NCBI GenBank assembly: GCA_947456965.1 | Contig: CANGTU010000001.1 | Coordinates: 123,889-187,888, forward strand | Source of the DNA: Flavobacteriales bacterium | GTDB lineage: Bacteria > Bacteroidota > Bacteroidia > Flavobacteriales_D > Sanyastnellaceae | DNA length: 64,000 bases | Direction: 5' to 3' | Shown: positions 49,568-57,536 of the stretch, in pieces | How positions within the stretch are numbered: the stretch's first letter is position 1 | How the letters are laid out: the number at the start of each line of letters is the position of its first letter | The notes under the pieces: model-generated | The model's database searches: none | Told to the model about the DNA's origin: nothing | The model's input: the letters and a program-made list of their open reading frames with translations, nothing else | Made by a program: the position numbers and the translations under genes

Positions 49568-50584
49568 ATGAAAAGCGTTGTTCTGGCTATTGAAAGCAGT
49601 TGCGACGAAACGGCGGCCGCGGTTTTGCTGGGCGATCGCGTACTGAGCAATGTTGTAGCCGGGCAAGATGTGCACGCCCGCTACGGCGGCGTGGTCCCTG
49701 AACTGGCCAGCAGGGCTCACCAGGGCAACATTGTCCCAGTCGTGTCAGAAGCCCTCCGACTTTCCGGCATGACACTTCCCGATATAGATGTGGTGGCTTG
49801 TACTGCTGGTCCCGGATTGATGGGCGCTCTCCTGGTGGGCACCTCATTTGCCAAAAGCCTGGCTCTGGCACTCGGGAAAACCCTTATCGGGGTCAATCAC
49901 ATGCAGGGTCATATCCTCGCGCACTTCATCCGAGCCGGGGAGGACCAACCGGTTCCGTCCTTTCCTTTCCTGTGTCTCACGGTCAGCGGAGGTCATACTC
50001 AGCTGGTGCTGGTGAAAGGTCCTCTTGCCATGCAAGTGATCGGTGAAACATTGGATGATGCGGCAGGTGAGGCATTTGACAAAGCTGCCAAACTACTGGG
50101 TCTGCCTTATCCGGGCGGCCCGCAGGTCGACCGGCTGGCTGACCTAGGCGAGGATAGCCGGTTCAAGTTTACTCAACCTAAGGTGCCCGGCCTGGATTTC
50201 AGTTTCAGCGGGCTTAAGACATCACTGCTTTATCAGGTCAAAGCATTGGAGCGCTTGCAGCCCAATGCCCGGACTGTTCATCTGAATGATATCTGTGCGT
50301 CGTATCGCAAGGCTGTAGTGGATTACCTCCTTGCCGTGACAACGCGGGCTATGCACCAAACGGGAGTGCGCACACTCGCTCTGGCAGGAGGCGTATCAGC
50401 AAACCGTTTACTGCGTGCTCAACTTCAGGAGATCGCAGGAAGGGAAGGGTGGAAGCTCTTCATTCCGCCCCTTGCATATTGTACGGATAACGCTGCTATG
50501 ATCGGCATGGCAGCAGCCTTTCTTCATGAGTCGGGAATAAGCCATGGAATGGATCTCAAGCCCATGGCACGTATGGAGTATTGA
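49568..50584 (+). CDS. tsaD: tRNA N6-adenosine threonylcarbamoyltransferase TsaD
   Basis: TsaD (YgjD/Kae1) transfers threonylcarbamoyl to A37 of ANN-reading tRNAs to form t6A. The 338-aa sequence has the ASKHA fold: VVLAIESSCDETAAAVL, GGVVPELASRAHQ, VACTAGPGLMGALLVGTSFA, the metal-binding HMQGHILAHF (His pair), LTVSGGHTQLVLV and LALAGGVSANRLLRAQL. The activity is the precursor step for MtaB (16424-17710). It follows the ApbE-like gene by 5 nt. Confidence 0.98.
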   Translation: MKSVVLAIESSCDETAAAVLLGDRVLSNVVAGQDVHARYGGVVPELASRAHQGNIVPVVSEALRLSGMTLPDIDVVACTAGPGLMGALLVGTSFAKSLALALGKTLIGVNHMQGHILAHFIRAGEDQPVPSFPFLCLTVSGGHTQLVLVKGPLAMQVIGETLDDAAGEAFDKAAKLLGLPYPGGPQVDRLADLGEDSRFKFTQPKVPGLDFSFSGLKTSLLYQVKALERLQPNARTVHLNDICASYRKAVVDYLLAVTTRAMHQTGVRTLALAGGVSANRLLRAQLQEIAGREGWKLFIPPLAYCTDNAAMIGMAAAFLHESGISHGMDLKPMARMEY

Positions 50585-50589
50585 ACTCG

Positions 50590-51222
50590 TCAGAGGTTAT
50601 CATACTCGTAGATGTGGTCCATGGGAGAATTCGGTTCAATCAGTTCAACGGGATGCAGGATGCCATCGCTCAGCCGGTACACCCAACCGTGCAGTGAAGG
50701 ACGATTGTGGTGCTTCCAGGATTTTTGTACAATGGAGGTTTTGGCCAGGTTCAGTACTTGCTCCTTTACATTCAACTCGATCAGTTTGTCGAGCTGACTG
50801 TCGTCATCGGTAAGGGACTCAATTTCGGTCTGATGAAGCCGGTACACGTCTTTGATATTGCGTAACCATTTGTTGATGGTGCCCATGCTGTGGTGTCCGA
50901 TGGCCGCTTTCACTCCGCCGCAACCATAGTGGCCGCAAACGATGATATGCTTGACCTCGAGAACATGCACGGCATACTCCAGCACGCTGAGCAGATTCAG
51001 ATCCGTGTGCACCACCAGATTGGCGATGTTGCGGTGCACGAAGATTTCTCCGGGCTGTGTTCCCGTAATTTCATTGGCCGGTACCCGGCTGTCAGAACAG
51101 CCAATCCATAGAAATTCCGGGCGCTGAATATTCTCCAGACGATGAAAGAACTCGGGATCTTCCTCAATCCGCTCAGCGGCCCAGGCCTTGTTTTCCAACA
51201 ATAATTTTTCGAAGCTCTTCAT
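50590..51222 (-). CDS. Beta-class carbonic anhydrase
   Basis: A 210-aa zinc enzyme interconverting CO2 and bicarbonate. Zinc ligands are seen in FLWIGCSDSRVP (Cys, Asp) and IIVCGHYGCGGVKAA (His, Cys). The N-terminal MKSFEKLLLENKAWAAERIE and the C-terminal helices match the E. coli Can group. Its ATG overlaps the stop of the upstream SulP gene by 4 nt, so the two are coupled. The pairing suggests that the transporter carries bicarbonate and the enzyme handles it at the membrane. Confidence 0.95.
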   Translation of the reverse strand: MKSFEKLLLENKAWAAERIEEDPEFFHRLENIQRPEFLWIGCSDSRVPANEITGTQPGEIFVHRNIANLVVHTDLNLLSVLEYAVHVLEVKHIIVCGHYGCGGVKAAIGHHSMGTINKWLRNIKDVYRLHQTEIESLTDDDSQLDKLIELNVKEQVLNLAKTSIVQKSWKHHNRPSLHGWVYRLSDGILHPVELIEPNSPMDHIYEYDNL

Positions 51223-52766
51223 GATTCTGCTTTTACTAAAGGGTTTGCGGACTCAGCACGTTTCCATTCGAGTTGGATAAAGCGCGACTCTGCCGTGGCA
51301 GCAAAGTCCTCAAGCATCTCCAGAATATCATGGTCAATAAAGCGGCACCGGGCCGTATCCACAAAGACCAGACTATGGTCCGGAACAGAGGCAATGTAGG
51401 ATTTTACCAAGGCCTTATTCAGAAATGAAACCTCCGGACGGAATTTGATCAGGAACTTATTGCCCTCATTGACCATGACAACGGCCTTCCGGAAATTGTT
51501 CCGGAGCACAAAGTACAATCCCACCATCAAACCAATACCGATGCCCACCAGCAAATCTGAATGCAAGATGGCAACGGTAGTGACCACAAAGGGGACGAGT
51601 TGAGAAGCACCTTTGCGGTAGAGATCGGCCACGATGGAAGGCCGGGCCAGTTTGTATCCCACGTAAATGAGCACACCTGCCAGTGCAGCGAGTGGAATCA
51701 GGTTGAGCACACCCGGAAAGAGCGCCACCGACACGAGCAGGAGAATCCCATGCAGTATAGTGGAGACCTTGGAGTCGGCACCCGCGGTTACGTTGGCCGA
51801 ACTGCGCACCACTACAGAGGTAATTGGCAATCCACCGAGAAGTCCGGACACAATATTGCCCACTCCTTGGGCTACAAGCTCGCGGTTCGGCGGCGTCACC
51901 CGTCGCTTGGGATCAATCTTGTCCACTGCTTCGATGCCGAGTAGTGTTTCCAGACTGGCCACCACAGCCAGAGTTAGAGCAGTGAGCCACACATCGGGGC
52001 GGTTCAGAAAGGTGAAGTCGGGTAGGGTAAAAAAGGACATGAACTCTGCCGCTGTGCGCGCCTCCGGGATCCTCACGAGATGCCCGGCCGTAATGGCGTA
52101 TGGCGAACCCGACCACAACAGATAGCTGTTCCAACCAACGGCGAAGAGAACGACCACCAAAGGCGCCGGCAATAGACGCAGCCAGCTCCGCCTGCGAAAC
52201 CACGACATTTCCAGAACGACCATAATAGCAATGGACACAACGCCTACCATGCATGCGCCGGGAGTGATATTCTCGATCGCCCGAACGATTTCGGTAAACG
52301 TATTTTCTCCATCGGCTTGAAGGAATCGTTCGTCTCCTTCAAAGTCATGGTCATAACCCACCAGATGAGGAATCTGCTTGAGCACGAGGGTGAGCCCGAT
52401 CGCTGCAAGCATTCCCCGGATTACCGCCACAGGAATGAAGTCGCCGAGCAAGCCGGCCTTCAGCAATCCCAACAGGATCTGGATCACACCGGCCAGCACC
52501 ACGGCCAGAAGAAAGGCCTCAAATGCAGGTAATTCGGCGATCGACCCGGCCACAATCGTGGTCAGACCAGCGGCCGGTCCACTCACACTCAAACTGCTCT
52601 TGCTGATCCAACCTACGATGATTCCTCCTGCTATTCCGGCAATCAGCCCTGAAAACAAGGGCGCCTCAGATCCCAGGGCAATACCCAGACAGAGAGGAAG
52701 CGCTACAAGGAATACAAATACCGATGCCGGCAGATCCGTCCGGATACGTGTGAGAAAGGGGTTCAA
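51219..52766 (-). CDS. SulP family anion transporter (likely bicarbonate)
   Basis: A 515-aa SLC26/SulP transporter. It has the N-terminal RTDLPASVFVFLVALPLCLG and GIALGSEAPLFSGLIAGIAG, about ten to twelve hydrophobic segments, SVSGPAAGLTTIVAG (anion-binding region) and LLGGLPITSVVVRSSANV. The C-terminal STAS domain is short (about residues 430-510, FVDTARCRFIDHDILEMLED). The start codon is TTG at 52766; no ATG lies before the conserved start. The 4-nt overlap with a carbonic anhydrase supports bicarbonate or inorganic carbon transport over sulfate. Confidence 0.93.
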   Translation of the reverse strand: MNPFLTRIRTDLPASVFVFLVALPLCLGIALGSEAPLFSGLIAGIAGGIIVGWISKSSLSVSGPAAGLTTIVAGSIAELPAFEAFLLAVVLAGVIQILLGLLKAGLLGDFIPVAVIRGMLAAIGLTLVLKQIPHLVGYDHDFEGDERFLQADGENTFTEIVRAIENITPGACMVGVVSIAIMVVLEMSWFRRRSWLRLLPAPLVVVLFAVGWNSYLLWSGSPYAITAGHLVRIPEARTAAEFMSFFTLPDFTFLNRPDVWLTALTLAVVASLETLLGIEAVDKIDPKRRVTPPNRELVAQGVGNIVSGLLGGLPITSVVVRSSANVTAGADSKVSTILHGILLLVSVALFPGVLNLIPLAALAGVLIYVGYKLARPSIVADLYRKGASQLVPFVVTTVAILHSDLLVGIGIGLMVGLYFVLRNNFRKAVVMVNEGNKFLIKFRPEVSFLNKALVKSYIASVPDHSLVFVDTARCRFIDHDILEMLEDFAATAESRFIQLEWKRAESANPLVKAES

Positions 52767-52834
52767 ATGTGGCAGTATTTCTTGCTTTCACCGTCCATTA
52801 CCCGAAAGGGATGCGGCATTTCAGACAGTTGTGA

Positions 52835-53248
52835 TCAGGAATGCACAACGTTCTCCCCGAAATACTCCTGCAGACGGTTCCAGTAAACTTTTCTCCATGC
52901 ATCAGTCAGCCAGCCACTGCTATCTTCCGGAACTCCGATGTGGTTGAAGTTGATGCGCGTGCCCTTATCGGTTTTCTCGAGGTCAATATGCACAACACTG
53001 AAGAAGCCCTCAGGAAATTCAGAGTGCCTCCAGGCCTGAACAATCCGCTTGTTCTTGGCCAGATCGAGAAAGTAACCACTCGCATCACCGTCAAAACCAG
53101 TAAAATGTCCTCCTTTGACGGGATCAATGGTGGTTTCCATTCCGGTAAAGGTGCTGTGCAAACGAGCATCCATGAGGGTCTGGTACACCTTGGCAGGTGT
53201 AACCTCCAGCTCCGTAATCTGGAAAATGTTGTCTGTCTTGAGTTTCAT
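52835..53248 (-). CDS. AHSA1/SRPBCC domain protein
   Basis: A 137-aa helix-grip protein: FQITELEVTPAKVYQTLMDA, HSTFTGMETTIDPVKGGHF, FDGDASGYFLDLAKNKRIVQ, and a C-terminal helix LTDAWRKVYWNRLQEYF. The pattern EVTPAKVYxxLxDxxxHxxFTG is typical of AHSA1-like (activator of Hsp90 ATPase homolog 1-like) proteins. Ligand unknown. It is a second, only distantly similar helix-grip protein in the window besides 7348-7728. Confidence 0.9.
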   Translation of the reverse strand: MKLKTDNIFQITELEVTPAKVYQTLMDARLHSTFTGMETTIDPVKGGHFTGFDGDASGYFLDLAKNKRIVQAWRHSEFPEGFFSVVHIDLEKTDKGTRINFNHIGVPEDSSGWLTDAWRKVYWNRLQEYFGENVVHS

Positions 53249-53350
53249 GGTTGGCTGGACTGTTCTGAAAAAAGATTCCGAAAATTATAGCCGTTTGCCG
53301 GGAAGTGGATTCCGGATCGACGGGTATTTTTACGAATGCTCCGGGATTCT

Positions 53351-54865
53351 TTAAGCAAATGACTGCCTGACAATTTGTTGAAGCTTCCTGGTGTACTCAT
53401 CCTTTAACCACTCGAGGTAGCTGTCTGTACTCTTGGAAATGCAGTAGCTGAAGTGCTTCACGCGGCTCTTGATATCCTGCTCGAGTACCCTGATCAGTTC
53501 GATGGCCTCTGAGAGGTCAGCCGCATTTTCACGGATGATGACGGCATGCTGCTCCATGGAACGGTTGAGCGCTTCGCGAGGCTTCAGTCCCTGACGGATG
53601 ACGCGGATATATTCCTCCCGGATGTCAAAGTCAATCACCGGAGAAGCCTTGAACCTTGCGCGGACTTCCTCGGGCATTTCGTAGCGGATCTCGCGTTCCA
53701 TCTGCTCATCGCTCACAATGCTCTCGATGTAGGAATTGGGATGCCTGAAAATGTCATCCCAGTTGATGTAGCTCTCCCACAGCCCAAACCGCCGTGAATT
53801 ATTGCCGAGATCAATCACATTGAAAGCGGTCTTGCCGGGTATAACCCGTGAGCCTCGTCCAATCATCTGATGATAAAGAGTCAGTGACTTGGTGGCCCGG
53901 TTAAGAATGATGGTCTCCACCGTGGGTTCATCAAATCCCGTGGTGAGAATGGATACAGAGGTCAGAATAGCATCAGGCTTCTTCCGGAACCACTCAAGAA
54001 TATCCTTGCGTTCCACCTCCGAATGCGTATTGTCGAGGTGACGGATTTCATAGCCGGCCTCGATGAACATGGCATGAACCTGCTTGGAGGTATTGATGCC
54101 ATTATTGAATATCAACGTCTTGGTGCCATGGGCTTTCTGTTCATAGGCGTATAGCAATTTCTCCTGCATGAAGAAATTCCCATAGAGCTTTTCCGAACTG
54201 GAAACGGTATAATCACCATTGATGCCCACCTTCAGCGAGTGCAAACTGACATCGTAGCTGTAAGTGGTGGCCTTGGATAAGAAACCCTGCTCAATCAGGT
54301 TGGATATGCTTTCTCCCACAATCAGCTCCCTGTAGTTCTCATGCAGAGGCAGGCGCACATTGCTGCTGAGCGGGGTCGCGGTGACCCCGAGAATAACCTG
54401 ATCCTCAAACCACTTGAACAACTTACGGAATGAGTTGTAGTGGGCCTCATCCACGATGACCAGTCCGAGACGGTCAAACTCAATCTTTTCATCGCGAAGG
54501 CGGTTATTCAGCGTTTCCACCATCGCCACGAAGCAGTCATACTCTTCTTCATCAGGCAAGGTTTTGACCTTACTCACAATGACCTTGTTGCGCACCCCAA
54601 AATCCTGCAGCATCGTGCTTGTCTGACTGAGCAGTTCGACGCGGTGTGTGAGGATGAGGACTTTCTTACCCGTTTCCTGAATATACCTGCGAGCAATTTC
54701 CGAGAAGATAACTGTTTTGCCGCCACCAGTGGGAAGCTGAAAACAGAGGTTGTATCGCTCCGGAAATTTCCGGATTCGGTCGAAAATTTTCTCCAAAGCG
54801 TCGGACTGATAGCGATACAGACGCTTTCCTTCCTTCACCTCTGGCTGTACTCCGGGGTCTATGGT
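53351..54865 (-). CDS. DEAD/DEAH-box superfamily 2 helicase
   Basis: A 504-aa SF2 helicase from ATG at 54865, which begins MTIDPGVQPEVKEGKRLYRY. Motifs: Q-region LYRYQSDALEKIFDRI, motif I QLPTGGGKTVIFSEIA, Ia LTHRVELLSQT, II VIVDEAHYNSFRK, III VTATPL, then V/VI TTGFDEPTVETIIL and YHQMIGRGSRVIPGK. This arrangement matches XPB/SSL2- and UvrB-type restriction-like helicases. No nuclease or N6-methylase is linked, so a restriction system is not suggested. A promoter box at 54889-54896 lies 23 nt upstream. Confidence 0.93.
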   Translation of the reverse strand, partial: TIDPGVQPEVKEGKRLYRYQSDALEKIFDRIRKFPERYNLCFQLPTGGGKTVIFSEIARRYIQETGKKVLILTHRVELLSQTSTMLQDFGVRNKVIVSKVKTLPDEEEYDCFVAMVETLNNRLRDEKIEFDRLGLVIVDEAHYNSFRKLFKWFEDQVILGVTATPLSSNVRLPLHENYRELIVGESISNLIEQGFLSKATTYSYDVSLHSLKVGINGDYTVSSSEKLYGNFFMQEKLLYAYEQKAHGTKTLIFNNGINTSKQVHAMFIEAGYEIRHLDNTHSEVERKDILEWFRKKPDAILTSVSILTTGFDEPTVETIILNRATKSLTLYHQMIGRGSRVIPGKTAFNVIDLGNNSRRFGLWESYINWDDIFRHPNSYIESIVSDEQMEREIRYEMPEEVRARFKASPVIDFDIREEYIRVIRQGLKPREALNRSMEQHAVIIRENAADLSEAIELIRVLEQDIKSRVKHFSYCISKSTDSYLEWLKDEYTRKLQQIVRQSFA

Positions 54866-54888
54866 CATCTCGGAAAATGCAAATCGGG

Positions 54889-54896
54889 CAAAAATA
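54889..54896 (-). promoter_or_regulatory. Candidate -7 box of the helicase gene
   Basis: TATTTTTG on the minus strand, an exact TAnnTTTG match, 23 nt before the preferred ATG at 54865. It lies upstream of that ATG but overlaps the alternative start at 54904, which supports the later start. Confidence 0.45.
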
Positions 54897-55009
54897 GAAC
54901 GCACATCGGGCTACCGGAGTTGTAGAGAGCCCGTGTTTTTCAACATTTCACCCAATCTTAAACCCGGTTCAGTTCAGGCGATCTATGTACCACACTCATC
55001 GAGCGGGAC

Positions 55010-57406
55010 TCATGGAACCAATGTGAGTATGCTTCCAGTTCCTTCCACTGGACCGGCGGTGAAATACTGCCTCCTGAATTCTCCGGCATTGTAAAGCGGA
55101 CTCTGGTCATCCCAATGTGGACTTCCGATATGCCCGCTTTGTCCGGCAGGAGTCACATTCCAGCATTCTTCTGGATTGCCCATGTCTGTGATGATTCGCA
55201 TCTGCGAGCCGAAAAACACCTCATAGTGGCCCTCTCCATTGAGGTGGAAACCGCCCTGACGAATGGTCTCGTTGCTGCCTTGATTGGGAAACGGACCGAG
55301 ATTGAACAGTGGCCTGAAGAGGGCTACCTGACCGAGGGGATGTCGTAACTCCAGCGTGGAGCATTTTTTCCATTGCCATAGCTTCCAGTTGGGACCAAAA
55401 TCGTCCGACAATCCGCTGAAAGTGCTTTGGAAGGCCCGGTTGATCAGCGTGTCAGGATGCTCACGTGAGGGTGTTCCGATGTGGTCGTACCAATCTGACT
55501 GCGGACGATCCAACAGGCATGCATAAGCATACCTCACCTGATGGGTCTTGATGAATAATTCGAACCGATCGGGCCCGAGTTCGTCCTCGCATACTTCCTT
55601 CAGGAAATGATACTGCAACCGGGTAAAGAAGGTGGCTGGTACAGATTCCGGATCATAGGATCCATCCCAGTTCCGAAGTACCTGGAGAAGTTCTTCCCGG
55701 GCCGCATCACCGGATTCATCGATTCGGTTATACCGGGCCAGTAATTGCTGAAGAGCGCGGGCATCGGCCTCGTTGACCGCATCCGTCAGGAGTGCCTTCA
55801 TGGCCTCAGCGTTCCAGTCGGTGCGAATGGCCAGCTGGCTTCGGATCCGGGCTCCTCGGTAGGGAGGAAGGTAATAGCCGGGATAGTACATGGTGTCCAT
55901 GGGTGCGGGCCACTCATTTGCAGTGGCGATGATTCCATCTGAGGGGTTGATATTCCGAGGATTGCTGCGGAACTCATAATAGCCTGTTGGCTCGTCCCGG
56001 CCAGAGGCGCCGTCGAGAAGGATGCGCGGATTGACATGAGCGGGCCGCTCAAGCAACCGGGCCGCTGACCACCAGGCGATGTTGCCCGCTGTATCACCAT
56101 AGTGGATGTTGAGTCCCGGTGCATGAACGCGTTCAACGGAGCGCATGAATTCCGAGATGTCCTGCGCATGGTTGAAACCGTAAAATGCCTCTACGGTTTT
56201 ATTAGGCAACCGGGTGTAAGTCCATAGCATGGAGATAGCAGTCTCGCGCCCCATGTCAGGAAAGGCATCGTTGATCACCGGACCGTGAGGCGTTTCCCGG
56301 TAGGTGAGCACATGGTCTGGTTGATCCTTCACCGCGATGCGGCTTTCGCGGACCCGCGCAAGGGTCCATTCTCCCTTGTACATAACCTGAGTGGAGTCCT
56401 GCGGATTGAACGTCTCCCGGTAAAAGTCCATATCATCATTAAGCAACATGGTGAGTCCCCAGGAAAGGGAGGCATTCCGTCCCACCAGTGCAAAAGGTAC
56501 TCCGCCCAGAAAATGGCCATAGAGTTCGAACCCCGGACAAGTCAGGTAAGCCTCATACCAGGTCTGCGGAAGGAGGTAGCCGATGTGGGTGTCGTTGCAA
56601 AAAAGGACGTGTCCGTTTGCGGTGCGCTTTCCCGAGACGACCCACCCATTGGAACCCTGCAGAGGAGCCACGGGTAGCTCCTGCTGGATAGCTTGAATGG
56701 TGCGGCCAAATGAAAGCAAGGCTGATGAGGCACTGGTGTCCGGCCCTCCAGGAATGAATGAATCACCCTCCCGATGCCAAAGTCCGATATCTGCAAGGTA
56801 GCGGTTGCCGTAATGTGTGGCGATGTGGTCCATCACAGGCTCGGACTTCTGCGCCTGAGAAAAGCTGAAGCTCATGGCTCCAGTGATCAGGAATAGATCA
56901 TGGGTAGTGAATGGCTCGCAGGAAATGCCGATGATGGAAAACTCACGGGGTACGGCGCCGCTGCGGACAAAGGCATTGATGCCGTCGAGGTATGCCTGAA
57001 TGTCGGCGAGCATGGCAGGATCTCCTGAAGCCCGCAGCAGACTGTCACTCTGACGCGCATACTCGGGAATGCCGATGGTCCGGAACATGATATCAGTGGG
57101 CAAGGTGCTGGCACCAATTATTTCGCTCAGACGACCGCCACCGGCCCTGCGCAGCATTTCCATCTGGAACAATCGCTCGCTGGCGTGGATGTATCCAAAA
57201 GCACGATAAAGATCGGTTCGCCCTGAGGCCTGGATATGAGGAATGCCAAAGTCATCAAACCATACCGTAGCCGGTGCGGAAAGTCCATCGAGCCTGAGCT
57301 CGCCTGAATAGGCTGGAGCGGAGGAACGTATCCACCACCAGGAGCCGGCAGCACCTCCGATGACGAGCACGAGCAGTGCCAGTGCAATGCGCTTGAACCA
57401 TTTCAT
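55010..57406 (-). CDS. Penicillin acylase family N-terminal nucleophile hydrolase
   Basis: A 798-aa periplasmic enzyme with an N-terminal hydrophobic anchor (IALALLVLVIGGAAGSWWW) and the alpha-subunit region AFGYIHASERLFQMEMLRRA with GRLSEIIG. The spacer ends before SNGWVVSGKRTANG near residue 240; autoprocessing should expose this Ser as the N-terminal nucleophile of the beta subunit. The segment GHVLFCNDTHIGYLLPQTWY follows. The family hydrolyses amides such as penicillin G or acyl-homoserine lactones. The natural substrate here is unknown; quorum-signal or peptide hydrolysis is possible. A perfect -7 box lies 4 nt before the ATG. Confidence 0.95.
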   Translation of the reverse strand: MKWFKRIALALLVLVIGGAAGSWWWIRSSAPAYSGELRLDGLSAPATVWFDDFGIPHIQASGRTDLYRAFGYIHASERLFQMEMLRRAGGGRLSEIIGASTLPTDIMFRTIGIPEYARQSDSLLRASGDPAMLADIQAYLDGINAFVRSGAVPREFSIIGISCEPFTTHDLFLITGAMSFSFSQAQKSEPVMDHIATHYGNRYLADIGLWHREGDSFIPGGPDTSASSALLSFGRTIQAIQQELPVAPLQGSNGWVVSGKRTANGHVLFCNDTHIGYLLPQTWYEAYLTCPGFELYGHFLGGVPFALVGRNASLSWGLTMLLNDDMDFYRETFNPQDSTQVMYKGEWTLARVRESRIAVKDQPDHVLTYRETPHGPVINDAFPDMGRETAISMLWTYTRLPNKTVEAFYGFNHAQDISEFMRSVERVHAPGLNIHYGDTAGNIAWWSAARLLERPAHVNPRILLDGASGRDEPTGYYEFRSNPRNINPSDGIIATANEWPAPMDTMYYPGYYLPPYRGARIRSQLAIRTDWNAEAMKALLTDAVNEADARALQQLLARYNRIDESGDAAREELLQVLRNWDGSYDPESVPATFFTRLQYHFLKEVCEDELGPDRFELFIKTHQVRYAYACLLDRPQSDWYDHIGTPSREHPDTLINRAFQSTFSGLSDDFGPNWKLWQWKKCSTLELRHPLGQVALFRPLFNLGPFPNQGSNETIRQGGFHLNGEGHYEVFFGSQMRIITDMGNPEECWNVTPAGQSGHIGSPHWDDQSPLYNAGEFRRQYFTAGPVEGTGSILTLVP

Positions 57407-57410
57407 GGCT

Positions 57411-57418
57411 CAAAAGTA
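57411..57418 (-). promoter_or_regulatory. Candidate -7 box of the penicillin-acylase gene
   Basis: TACTTTTG on the minus strand, an exact TAnnTTTG match, ends 4 nt before the ATG at 57406. Transcription from it would start at or next to the start codon. Confidence 0.5.
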
Positions 57419-57536
57419 GTTCCCGCAGGGTCGTCTTGCATTTCCGGGCTGCGCCGGGCTTTGCAACCCAGAGCCGACGGCATTCGTTCAAGATATGTGC
57501 ATTATATTCGCCTGAACCGTTAACCCATTGGACCCG

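Noticed and set aside
53351..54865. Type III or I restriction enzyme or defence helicase
   Set aside because: There is no linked methyltransferase, specificity or nuclease domain, and the flanking genes are housekeeping or unrelated hydrolases.
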